Of a stretch of 64,000 nucleotides of DNA, positions 7,391 to 18,554 are shown in pieces. Under the pieces are notes generated by a model. That model searched no databases, was not told where the DNA came from, and was given only the letters and a program-made list of their open reading frames with translations. Numbering within the stretch: the stretch's first letter is position 1; the number at the start of each line of letters is the position of its first letter. Source of the stretch: Amycolatopsis marina (GTDB lineage Bacteria; Actinomycetota; Actinomycetes; Mycobacteriales; Pseudonocardiaceae). The position numbers and the translations under genes were made by a program. Location of the stretch: positions 1 through 64,000 of the forward strand of contig NZ_FOKG01000004.1 of assembly GCF_900111885.1 (NCBI RefSeq). Direction: 5' to 3'.

Positions 7391-9482
7391 GGCGGTTCCC
7401 CATTCCAAGCGCGTAGGTCAGAGTTCGCTCCCCGTCGGGGATCCGCAGCTTGGCGAACGTCGCGGCGTCGCACACGGCGGGCGTCATGAACACCCCAAGG
7501 CCACGATCGGTCGCCAGGATGCACATCCGCTGCCCCAGCCGGCCGAGGCTCAGCAGGGTGAGCTCGTAGCCTGCCGGTCGGTCGAGCGGTACCCGGGCCA
7601 TGAACCAGGTCACCACCGCCGCTGTCGACATCGGCTCCTGCCCTATGGTCAGGGCCCTGGCTACGTCCCGGCCGACGGTGATGTCCAGCGGGTCCAGCGT
7701 CCCCCGCTCGACATTCCACTCGTGGACGGCGCCGGTGGGCAGGCCCGCCACGGCCAGCGGTGCCACGACGACCCGCAGGGCGGCGCCGAGGGGGATGAGC
7801 TCCTCGGCCGCACCCCTGGTTGTCTCGCCGAGCACGGACTCGACGTCCTCCCTGGCGACCGGGACAGAGGAGAACGCGCGACAGGTACGGCGGGCGAGCA
7901 GGCTGTCCACCAGCCGCTCGGGAGCCAGCCCGGTCAGCCGGACAGGTCGGGACTGGCTGGCCAACTCCCGCCCCGACTGGCGGTGGCCGGCCCGGATGTC
8001 GAGGTGAGCGAGCAGAGACAGGTACCAGCCGTACTTCGCCCAAAGCCCGACCCCGCGGTCGAGCCGGTGGCCCACCTCACGGGGCAGCAGCGTTTGCCGT
8101 GTGCGCAGGTGCTCCAGCCGTTCGGGCGGCACCTCCGGCACGGCCGCGCGGACACCTGTAGGCGAGGTGTCCCGGTCACCGTGGCGGGAGGGCAGGCAGT
8201 GGCCCAGCACCTGCAGCTCCGACAGGGAAACGCGAGTGCTGGTCCGCTCCGGCCAGCCCACATGTGCCGTGAGGCCACCCCGGTCGAATGTGAGGTGGAG
8301 GGTCGGGTTGGTGCAGAACGCGCCGTCGTCGGCCGGCGCCGGCGCCGGCGGCGTGGAGGTGGCGTGACCGGACACGACGAGCAGCGCCAGGGCGGGCTCG
8401 GTGACGGCGTCGTGGTCGACGGGCTCGGCGCACAGCGGGGGGCCGACGGTGACCTCGTGGCCGAGTTGTCCGAGTAACAGGGCCAGGGTCTCCACGACGT
8501 GGCCGGCGTCGATCGAGATCGGGCGGAAGGACCGGATCTCGCGGTACCGCCACATCGCCCGCTCGACGTGCGAGATCACCAGCAGGCCGCACGGCCCGGC
8601 GATGGTGTTCAGCTGGTCGGCGTAGGCAGGTGCCGGGGTCAGCGCGTGTCGCCCGCTGTCGTAGTGGTACGCGCCGGGAGGCACATGGCCGAGCGCTCGG
8701 GAGAGCAGCACCACCACCTCAGTGGGATGACGTCCACCGCCGGACGGGCTGGTCCGGTGGGCCAGCGGGCCAACGACCGGAGCGGTCCGCCAGCCCGTCG
8801 GAGCCAGGGCCAGGTGGAGCACGGCGGCCAGCGTGCGCGGCGTGAGGTCCCCACCCGGGGGGTGGGAAACCGCGTCGTGCGGGCTGACCTCCGGCAGCGC
8901 GATCGGCTCACCTGCCCGCTCCGTCAGCGGTGGCGGTGGGGCCCACGCCGACTGATACTCCGCCATGGTGGCGACGTCTTTGGCGTGCCACTCCTTGTCG
9001 TAGTAGTCGTGGAACGGGTAGTCGAACACCGCCCGGTGGTAGCGCTCCAGGTAGCTGGTGGGAGCACGCTCCACCGTCCCGGTGCGGAGGAGGCCAGCTG
9101 CGAGGAGCCGGTCGAGGTGGCCGTGGTCCTCGACGTTCGCGGCGGCCAGCAGTTCAGCGGTGGCTACCGGGCCGTCACTGGCGGCAGCCAGGACGCGCAG
9201 CACGTCGGAGACGACGTCCTGGTGCCGGCGCCCCTGCATCCAAGTTGGCCAAGTACTGCCGCCACCGCCGATGTTCGACACGCCGTCCGTGTCGGCGGTC
9301 CCGGTGTGTCGCCGACCGCCGACCGCCACGAACGCCCGTCGCGTGGTCGGATCCACGATGATCCACCGTCCAGACGCCTGGTAGTGCGGGTCGTAAAGAC
9401 GTCGTTGCACCACGATGAGGTGGGGATTTGTGTGCACGGGAAGGGTGCGGGACGCGAGTGGTTGCGCGGAAAGTGCCGTCAT
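7377..9482 (-). CDS. Twin SagB/ThcOx-like nitroreductase-fold dehydrogenase
   Basis: A 701-residue protein with an N-terminal non-catalytic region (about 1-190) and two nitroreductase-fold halves. The first spans about 200-390, with SPSGGGRHPTEVVVLLSRAL, the FMN-binding SxGxRxP-type motif typical of SagB, then PPGAYHYDS. The second spans about 500-695, with LLARRTCRAFSS, GAVHEWNVE and LGQRMCILATDRGLGVFMTP. SagB enzymes are FMN oxidases that aromatise azolines in TOMM peptides; fused pairs occur in less studied clusters. No YcaO cyclodehydratase is present, so the substrate is not an obvious thiazoline. ATG 9482 has GGAG about 11 nt upstream. It lies 124 bp after the candidate precursor and overlaps the next small gene. 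Confidence 0.8.
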   Translation of the reverse strand: MTALSAQPLASRTLPVHTNPHLIVVQRRLYDPHYQASGRWIIVDPTTRRAFVAVGGRRHTGTADTDGVSNIGGGGSTWPTWMQGRRHQDVVSDVLRVLAAASDGPVATAELLAAANVEDHGHLDRLLAAGLLRTGTVERAPTSYLERYHRAVFDYPFHDYYDKEWHAKDVATMAEYQSAWAPPPPLTERAGEPIALPEVSPHDAVSHPPGGDLTPRTLAAVLHLALAPTGWRTAPVVGPLAHRTSPSGGGRHPTEVVVLLSRALGHVPPGAYHYDSGRHALTPAPAYADQLNTIAGPCGLLVISHVERAMWRYREIRSFRPISIDAGHVVETLALLLGQLGHEVTVGPPLCAEPVDHDAVTEPALALLVVSGHATSTPPAPAPADDGAFCTNPTLHLTFDRGGLTAHVGWPERTSTRVSLSELQVLGHCLPSRHGDRDTSPTGVRAAVPEVPPERLEHLRTRQTLLPREVGHRLDRGVGLWAKYGWYLSLLAHLDIRAGHRQSGRELASQSRPVRLTGLAPERLVDSLLARRTCRAFSSVPVAREDVESVLGETTRGAAEELIPLGAALRVVVAPLAVAGLPTGAVHEWNVERGTLDPLDITVGRDVARALTIGQEPMSTAAVVTWFMARVPLDRPAGYELTLLSLGRLGQRMCILATDRGLGVFMTPAVCDAATFAKLRIPDGERTLTYALGMGNRRGDR

Positions 9483-9559
9483 ACGAATGAACTCCGAAGC
9501 TGGCCGCTCGACTGTCGGAAGTCGGCGGGAAGGGCGGGTTCGGCAGTGGCGCCGACGAG

Positions 9560-9588
9560 CCTCGGGACGACGGTGCATCGCCCCGAGG
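9560..9588 (-). terminator. Hairpin between candidate precursor and SagB-like gene
   Basis: Perfect 7-bp inverted repeat: CCTCGGG at 9560-9566 and CCCGAGG at 9582-9588, with a 15-nt loop. It lies in the only sizeable gap of the operon, just after the precursor stop. Such hairpins between RiPP precursors and enzyme genes often act as partial terminators or 3-prime stabilisers, which skews expression toward the peptide. There is no T-run, so full termination is unlikely. Confidence 0.45.
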
Positions 9589-9606
9589 TCCGTCGCGGTG
9601 CTTCGG

Positions 9607-9807
9607 TCAGCTACCGGTCTGCAGCATGGCTCGCCGCATGGTGGGAAGCTCCTCGATGACGTCGTCGCCAGGGAGAACAAGAGTCGTGACGCCAGAGCTC
9701 GGCTGGACCTCGCCCTCCACCGCGAACTCCTCCAGCCGCTCAGCGGGCACCCGGTAGGCACGCCCGGTGGCTGGGTCCTGAATAAGTACGCCACTACTGG
9801 TGGACAA
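9607..9807 (-). CDS. Candidate RiPP precursor peptide
   Basis: A small reading frame heads the operon. GGAGGTG at 9814-9820 is 8 nt before a TTG at 9807, giving 66 residues; the GTG at 9816 lies within this Shine-Dalgarno and is a poorer start (69 residues). The N-terminal part contains DPATGRAYRVPAERLEEF, an amphipathic leader-like segment with a Y-x-x-P pattern. The C-terminal part, LPGDDVIEELPTMRRAMLQT followed by GS, is a plausible core with Thr, Ser and Met but no Cys, Trp, Tyr or His. No protease cut such as GG is evident. Call based on size, position, Shine-Dalgarno strength and company; it could instead be a small recognition protein. Confidence 0.5.
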   Translation of the reverse strand: MSTSSGVLIQDPATGRAYRVPAERLEEFAVEGEVQPSSGVTTLVLPGDDVIEELPTMRRAMLQTGS

Positions 9808-10118
9808 TGCGCTCACCTCCTTCCTTTCCGTTCGTCGAATGACTCAGGAAGATTAGCGAAATGAATGCAAACAATGCAAGATCGACTTATTGATGTGTCA
9901 TTTTTATAGGATAATTTTTGGTCGGGTTTGAAAATTTTTATGAATGCGGTTTGCTGCGCACTGCCTTGCACTCGTCTCGATCTTGAATGAGGCCAAGTGG
10001 CACCCCCGCAAACCACCTCCTACCTGCGGCTTCCACGATTGAAGGTCGTAAAGCGACAGGGCACTCACATACACTGACCGTCGCAGTTACCGCTACGGTG
10101 GCGACAGAAGGAGCTCGG
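9808..10118. promoter_or_regulatory. Divergent control region with an AT-rich patch
   Basis: About 300 bp between two divergent genes. Positions roughly 9840-9960 are markedly AT-rich, with several A/T runs, unlike the surrounding DNA. On the minus strand a TTGCAT and a TAATCT about 18 nt apart precede the candidate precursor and could be its -35/-10. Exact promoter positions are uncertain. No operator repeat was identified. Confidence 0.35.
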
Positions 10119-10958
10119 GTGGACTTCGACAGCGCAACCGAGAAGCAGATGCAGGTGAACCAGGCCAACTGGGATGCTCGGACACCGATACACGTAGCCA
10201 GCCGCTTCTACGGGTTGGACGGGCGCCGGTCGCCGGAAAGCTGGTTCGGCCCGTTCGAGTGGGACGATCTCGGCGAACTACGTGACCGGGACCTCATACA
10301 CCTGCAATGCCACCTCGGAACCGAAACCATCGCCTTCGCCCGACGAGGAGCACGGACAACGGGACTCGACTTCTCCGGCGAATCCATCACTCAGGCACGA
10401 CGGATCGCGCAGCGCGAAGGTGTCGACATCGACTACGTGCACGCCAACGTCTACGACTCGGTCAATGCCCTGGGTGAACACCGTTTCGACATCGTCTACA
10501 CGGGCAAAGGCGCCCTCTGCTACCTACCGGACCTCTCGCGCTGGGCGTCAGTCATCGCAGACTTGCTCCGGACCGGCGGACTGATCTACGTAGTGGAGTT
10601 CCACCCGGTACTCCAGTCACTCGCACCCAAACCCGCACCCGGCGAGGGCCCCGAACTCCTGCTGCGCCACGACTATCTTGGCGGACGCGGAGCCATCGAG
10701 CACACAGCCACGTCGACCTACACGGACGGCCCGGCACTCGATACCGCGACGTGTGCGTACGAATGGATGCACGGCCTCGGCGAGGTCATTACGGCACTCG
10801 TCGAAGCCGGCCTGCGAATCGAGCACCTTCGTGAAACTGACCTACTGCCCTGGCCCCGATGGGACCGCATGGTGCGCGACGAGTGCGGCTGGTGGCGCCT
10901 GCCGCCGAACGAGCCGCGCATCCCACTGCTCTACTCCCTGCGGGCGCGTAAACCCTGA
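10119..10958 (+). CDS. Class I SAM-dependent methyltransferase
   Basis: A 279-residue methyltransferase. After an N-terminal helix (QMQVNQANWDARTPIHVAS) comes the SAM-binding strand DLIHLQCHLGTETIAFARRG, in which H-L-G-T-E replaces the canonical GxGxG. Next are TGLDFSGESI (acidic residue after strand 2), DIDYVHANVYD (motif with Asp) and FDIVYTGKGALCYLPDL. This matches a large actinobacterial family annotated only as class I methyltransferases. GTG 10119 is preceded by AGAAGGAG at 6-7 nt and was preferred over earlier frame starts. It is divergent from the RiPP-like operon, so it may act on that product or be an unrelated flanking gene; its acceptor is unknown. Confidence 0.75.
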   Translation: MDFDSATEKQMQVNQANWDARTPIHVASRFYGLDGRRSPESWFGPFEWDDLGELRDRDLIHLQCHLGTETIAFARRGARTTGLDFSGESITQARRIAQREGVDIDYVHANVYDSVNALGEHRFDIVYTGKGALCYLPDLSRWASVIADLLRTGGLIYVVEFHPVLQSLAPKPAPGEGPELLLRHDYLGGRGAIEHTATSTYTDGPALDTATCAYEWMHGLGEVITALVEAGLRIEHLRETDLLPWPRWDRMVRDECGWWRLPPNEPRIPLLYSLRARKP

Positions 10959-11003
10959 TGCGCGTGATCGGCGCCCGCCGGGCACGGTCACCTGGTCGGC
11001 GCA

Positions 11004-14615
<3,612 letters not shown>

Positions 14616-14621
14616 GCGGTA

Positions 14622-14720
14622 CCTCCCAAGAGTCACATCTGGGAGGCGCCCTTACAGCCGTGGTAGAACTCGGATCGAGCGTGGCGAACCTCTGAAGTCC
14701 GTTGCAGCGCCTCTCGATCC
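14622..14720 (-). promoter_or_regulatory. S-adenosylhomocysteine riboswitch in metH leader
   Basis: On the minus strand the leader contains GAGGCGCTGCAACGG, a near match to the SAH riboswitch core GAGCGCUGCRAC, followed by CCACGCTCGA, ACGGCTG and a closing GGCGCCTCCC. GAGGCGC at 14713-14707 pairs exactly with GCGCCTC at 14649-14643 (P1). The 3-prime side, CCTCCCA at 14646-14640, is also complementary to TGGGAGG at 14628-14622, the metH Shine-Dalgarno. Thus P1 formation on SAH binding would free the ribosome site and raise MetH synthesis, consistent with the known gene-ON behaviour of this class. The remaining 240 bp up to the next gene show nothing clear. Confidence 0.8.
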
Positions 14721-14969
14721 ACCCTGAAGGATATCGGAACGCGACAGGTCGCGGTCACGGTGCTCACATTCCGGGACAGTGTCACATTTTCGCTGGTCGG
14801 AGCGGTGGACGGGGAGAGGCACAGCGGAATCGAGCACATTTGCCGGGCTCGGAGCCCGACGAAGACCAGGATCATCGCGATCCTCGGCGAGCCGCTTGGC
14901 CGGGCCGCCGACAGCTTCCGGTGACCGGTTCGCGGCTCGCCGTCAGCGGCGCGGTATGCAACGGTGCGG

Positions 14970-15950
14970 TCAGCCAAGGATTATGCGGGACCGGCTTGCG
15001 CTCATCGTGTAGATGCGCCGGACATCCCTGATCAGATTCACCCGCTTGAGCCACCGGTCCGTGCCGTCGAAGCGGGCGGTAAAGGGCTCCCTGCCGTGCA
15101 CCACGCGGTAGTTGTCGATGAAAACCGCGTCTCCCGGAGAGAGCACCACTCGCTCGACGCGCGAGGCCATCTGCCGTTGCACCTCGCGCATCGCCTCGGC
15201 CGCATCGCCTTCCGCTTCCATGAAGTCGATGTCGAAACGGAAGTAGGGGCGTTCCTTTGGTCCGAAAAGGACGGTTCCGGTCGTCGAAGGGCGCACCGGG
15301 GTGGCGCTGTTGTCGCCGTCCAGGGCATTGAGGGTCATGCCCACATGGGAGTCGTCGGGGTAGAACGTGAACACCTCCTTCGACAACAGCTCGCGCATGT
15401 CCGGGCTGAACGGCAGCGAGGCGCCGCGCACGAACGTCGTGCCTATCGCGTCCGGATTACGCAGGCAGTACAGCGATACGTAGTCGCCTCGGCAGGCGTG
15501 AAACACGTCCTCCGTGTGCAGGGAGAGGCCTGCGGAGCTGCTCGCACTCGTCAGTGACTGCTCCATGCCCGGGACGGGGACGACGTCGTGCACCAATCGG
15601 CCGTCCTGCTGATTGCACCAACCGAAGGGCTCGCCGAGGATCGACCCGCACAGCAGCAGCACCAACTCCTCCCGGGAGCCGGCTCCGGTCTTCGCCGCCG
15701 CGTCCCAGCCGATGGGGGTCGGGGCGAGATCCTCGTCGACCGGCAGGTTGGACACCACGGTGACGTCCACTTCGTTCACCCGAGCCTCGACGAGGAAACG
15801 CCGCAAACGGGCCGGCAGTTCCTGCGCCAGCGGGACCGAATCGTCGACGAACGCCAGCGGATCCCACGAGTCGCAGCGGCCCAGCACCCCGTTCACCAGC
15901 TCTGCGACCTCGGCGCGCTCGCCAGCCGTCAACACACATCTATCAACCAT
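14970..15950 (-). CDS. Fe(II)/2-oxoglutarate amino acid beta-hydroxylase (VioC/AsnO/MppO-like)
   Basis: A 326-residue TauD/clavaminate-synthase-like dioxygenase. The iron triad is HTED at residues 145-148 (His145, Glu147) with His285 in YRVVHGREPF; Arg299 in DGTDRW is the likely 2-oxoglutarate ligand. The layout matches beta-hydroxylases of free amino acids such as VioC (Arg), AsnO (Asn) and MppO (enduracididine). The HxE triad, rather than HxD, is typical of that subgroup. ATG 15950 has GGAG 5 nt upstream and gives the family length; an ATG at 16010 would add 20 residues. Next to an NRPS cluster whose module 4 pocket looks cationic, hydroxylation of Arg or an Arg-like residue is the best guess. 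Confidence 0.8.
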   Translation of the reverse strand: MVDRCVLTAGERAEVAELVNGVLGRCDSWDPLAFVDDSVPLAQELPARLRRFLVEARVNEVDVTVVSNLPVDEDLAPTPIGWDAAAKTGAGSREELVLLLCGSILGEPFGWCNQQDGRLVHDVVPVPGMEQSLTSASSSAGLSLHTEDVFHACRGDYVSLYCLRNPDAIGTTFVRGASLPFSPDMRELLSKEVFTFYPDDSHVGMTLNALDGDNSATPVRPSTTGTVLFGPKERPYFRFDIDFMEAEGDAAEAMREVQRQMASRVERVVLSPGDAVFIDNYRVVHGREPFTARFDGTDRWLKRVNLIRDVRRIYTMSASRSRIILG

Positions 15951-16028
15951 ACCGCTCCGTCCATCACCCCGCCGCAAATCACCTGACAATTCCAATTCTT
16001 CGCGGCGCATCGTCGAGCGGCAATGCTT

Positions 16029-16823
16029 TTAATCGTGCGTCGAAACTCCGAGATAATCCACGACCAGCTTGTTCACTTCTTCCGGGCGTTCCAAATACCC
16101 GAAGTGACCACAGTCGGGCACTTCGTGATATTCCGCGTTACGAATCGCCGCCGCCACTTCCCGGGTGAGATTCGGCGGGGTCACCACGTCGTCACCGAAT
16201 CCCACCACCAGGCACGGCACACCGATCGCGGCATACGCGGGCAGCCGGTCCGCCAGTAGCTCCTCCAGCGCCACCTGCTCGTGCAGTCCTGGTGGCGCGA
16301 CGTCGGCCGTCAGCTCGAACAGCTCCAGCCAGTCCCTCGCCGCCCGCTCGTCCCGCAGTGTTCTCGGCGAGAGATTCTGCATGGCGCGCACTACGGCATC
16401 GAACTCCGGCGTAGTGGTCCTGCCAGTCTGCTCCGCGGTCACCATCGCCCTCGTCCACCTGTCTACCCGTCCCCTGGTGGCCAGCAACACGGCCCGCACC
16501 ACCAGGTCGGGGCGGCTCAGCAGAAGTTCCTGCACGATGCGGGCGCCAAGCGAGAACCCGACGAGACGGCACGGTGCCAGCCCCAACCTCTCGATCAGGG
16601 CGACCGTGTCGGACACCAGCGAGGAGAGACCGAAAAATCCGCCCGGTCCACCAGCCCGGTTGTCGAACGTGATCACCCGGTAGCCGGCCGACACCAGTGC
16701 GGGCACCTGGTGCAGGTGCCACACGCGGCCCCGGCTTCCGGTCCCGGCTACCAGCACCACCGGCGCCCCGGCCCCGTTGTCGTCATAGTGCAGCGGGTAA
16801 CCGTCAACCATGAGTTCCGGCAC
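16029..16823 (-). CDS. Alpha/beta hydrolase (thioesterase or acyl-shuttle candidate)
   Basis: A 264-residue alpha/beta hydrolase. Nucleophile elbow LVGFSLGARIVQ puts Ser at residue 91; the acid is in VVGFGDDVVTPP (about 212) and the base in PDCGHFGYLERPEEVN (His241). The N-terminus has an oxyanion-type strand VVLVAGTGSRGR and a FDNRAGG segment. GTG 16823 follows GGGAG at 7 nt. It lies 78 bp beyond the start of the hydroxylase gene in the same direction and is divergent from the type II thioesterase. In syringomycin-type systems a hydrolase-fold enzyme moves Thr between carrier proteins (SyrC). This could play such a part for the lone Thr-loading protein, or be an ordinary hydrolase. Confidence 0.7.
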   Translation of the reverse strand: MPELMVDGYPLHYDDNGAGAPVVLVAGTGSRGRVWHLHQVPALVSAGYRVITFDNRAGGPGGFFGLSSLVSDTVALIERLGLAPCRLVGFSLGARIVQELLLSRPDLVVRAVLLATRGRVDRWTRAMVTAEQTGRTTTPEFDAVVRAMQNLSPRTLRDERAARDWLELFELTADVAPPGLHEQVALEELLADRLPAYAAIGVPCLVVGFGDDVVTPPNLTREVAAAIRNAEYHEVPDCGHFGYLERPEEVNKLVVDYLGVSTHD

Positions 16824-16983
16824 GACGATGCTCCCATTCTGGCCGGTTGGCGACCATATCCTGCTTTGATCTACCAGCCCGCCCCGCCGGCAGGCAATTT
16901 GTTTCAGGGAGAAATGAAACATCTACCGCACTCCCCGACTCGTGGTCAATTCGTTGATAAGTTCGACCGGTCAATTCCTGTAT

Positions 16984-17709
16984 ATGGGGGAGAGTGTCTT
17001 GCCCACTGCCGCTGTCCTGTGTTTTCCACCGGCCGGTGCCGGGGCTACTTTCTATCGCACATGGCAGGTGTCCGACGCCCTGCGCGTACTACCGGTGGAC
17101 CTGCCTGGGCGGGAGAAGCGGTACGCCGATCCGGTACCGCCCGATGTCGGCACCCTGGCTCGCGATTTGGCACCGGACCTGGTCAAAGCCGTTACGGACG
17201 TCCGCAAGGTCGCCGTCTTCGGGCACAGCTTCGGTGCCATCGTCGCTTACGAGGCCGTGCGCGCCATGCTCGACCTCTCCCCCGGGCTCGACGCGGTTCT
17301 GGTGGTGAGCGGGTCCCCTGGACCGAAAACGTTGCGTGGCACCCGGATATCCGGCCGTGACGACGACGGATTCGTCGCGGCCGTCCAGGCCATCGCCGGC
17401 TACCGGCATCCCGCGCTGGACGACCCCGAACTGCGCGAACTCTTCCTGCCTACCCTCCGGGCAGACGTGCTCATGCACGAGAACTACCAACCGGGTCACC
17501 GGCAGCCACTGTCCATCCCGGTGGTCTCCATGCGGGGGACCGCGGACGACGTCGTGCCCAGCGTCAACGCCAGTGAGTGGCGGGACGTCACCACCGCCGG
17601 GTTCCGCCTGGTCGAGGTTCCCGGCGGGCACATGTACCTGACCGACTCGCCTGCGGCCGTCCTGGACACGGTCGGCGAAGTGCTGCACTCGACGGAAACC
17701 GGGAAATGA
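16984..17709 (+). CDS. Type II thioesterase
   Basis: A 241-residue external thioesterase of the GrsT/RifR type. It begins with the family pattern LCFPPAGAGATFYRTW, then LPVDLPGREKRY; the nucleophile is in VFGHSFGAIVAYE (Ser82), the acid in MRGTADDVVP and the His in PGGHMYLTD. These enzymes clear stalled or misloaded acyl groups from carrier domains and sometimes release single amino acids from A-T proteins. ATG 16984 lacks a Shine-Dalgarno; a TTG at 16999 has GGGGGAG 6 nt upstream and may be the true start. The stop overlaps the SDR start as ATGA, the first link of a rightward operon (thioesterase, SDR, A-T protein, methyltransferase, P450). Confidence 0.92.
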   Translation: MGESVLPTAAVLCFPPAGAGATFYRTWQVSDALRVLPVDLPGREKRYADPVPPDVGTLARDLAPDLVKAVTDVRKVAVFGHSFGAIVAYEAVRAMLDLSPGLDAVLVVSGSPGPKTLRGTRISGRDDDGFVAAVQAIAGYRHPALDDPELRELFLPTLRADVLMHENYQPGHRQPLSIPVVSMRGTADDVVPSVNASEWRDVTTAGFRLVEVPGGHMYLTDSPAAVLDTVGEVLHSTETGK

Positions 17710-18530
17710 CCGGTCGACTGAACGGCAAGGTCGCACTCGTCACCGGTGCCGCCCGGGGCATCGGCCGGGCCTGTGCCGTCGCGTTTGCCCAGGAGGGCGC
17801 CGACCTCGTACTGACCGACATCGCCTCGGATGTCGACGGGGTGCCGTATCCGATGGGCTCACGCAGCCAGCTGGACCACACCGCGCGGCTGTGCCGTGAG
17901 CAGGACGTCGCCGTGCTCACAACCGTGGCTGACGTGCGGGACATGACATCCGTACGTGCCGTGGCCGCGGACGCGGTGGACCGCTTCGACCGCATCGACG
18001 TGCTGGTCAACAATGCGGGAATCGCCGCACCTGCCGGGAAGATCGTGCACCGGATCACCGAGGACGAGTGGCAGCTGATGATCGACGTAGATCTCAACGG
18101 CGCATGGCGGATGACGGCGGCGGTCGCCGAGCCGATGATGAAACGCAGGTCCGGCAGCATCATCAACATCGCTTCCACCGCGGGCACCGTCGGCTACCGC
18201 AACTTCGCGGCCTATGTGGCGGCGAAACACGGCATCATCGGCCTGAGCAAGGCCTCTGCCCTCGACTACGCCCCGCACGGAATGCGGGTCAACGCACTGT
18301 GTCCCGGCTCGGTACGCGATTCCGCAGAGTTGGAGGGGCGCATGCTGGCCGAGATCGCGCGCGCGCTCGAAGTAGCCGACCACGAGAACGAGTTCATCCG
18401 GCAGCAGCCAACCAACACTCTGGTCGAGGCGCCAGACGTCGCCATGGCCGCGGTGTGGCTGGCATCGGACGAGTCACGGCACGCGACAGGATCGGTGGTC
18501 ACAGTGGACGGTGCGTTCAGCGCCCGCTGA
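17706..18530 (+). CDS. SDR-family oxidoreductase (mycofactocin-coupled type)
   Basis: A 274-residue classical short-chain dehydrogenase. The cofactor loop is TGAARGIGRA (residues 14-23) with an acidic NAD-selective strand LVLTDIASD; NNAG, Ser in IINIASTAG and YVAAKHG form the active site (Ser-Tyr-Lys). The insertion VDGVPYPMGSRSQLDHTARL matches the extra segment of the mycofactocin-coupled SDR subfamily, whose members hold NAD tightly and pass electrons to mycofactocin. It lies within the operon carrying the Thr A-T protein and a P450, so oxidation of a carrier-bound or free hydroxy amino acid is plausible. The start overlaps the thioesterase stop as ATGA. Confidence 0.88.
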   Translation: MTGRLNGKVALVTGAARGIGRACAVAFAQEGADLVLTDIASDVDGVPYPMGSRSQLDHTARLCREQDVAVLTTVADVRDMTSVRAVAADAVDRFDRIDVLVNNAGIAAPAGKIVHRITEDEWQLMIDVDLNGAWRMTAAVAEPMMKRRSGSIINIASTAGTVGYRNFAAYVAAKHGIIGLSKASALDYAPHGMRVNALCPGSVRDSAELEGRMLAEIARALEVADHENEFIRQQPTNTLVEAPDVAMAAVWLASDESRHATGSVVTVDGAFSAR

Positions 18531-18554
18531 GCGTCGTTTGAACAAGGGGGCTCC

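Noticed and set aside
1289..9816. Thiazole/oxazole (TOMM) or lasso peptide cluster
   Set aside because: No YcaO cyclodehydratase, no asparagine-synthase-like cyclase, no transglutaminase-like protease and no Cys in the candidate core, so neither class fits despite the SagB-like and HprK-like proteins.
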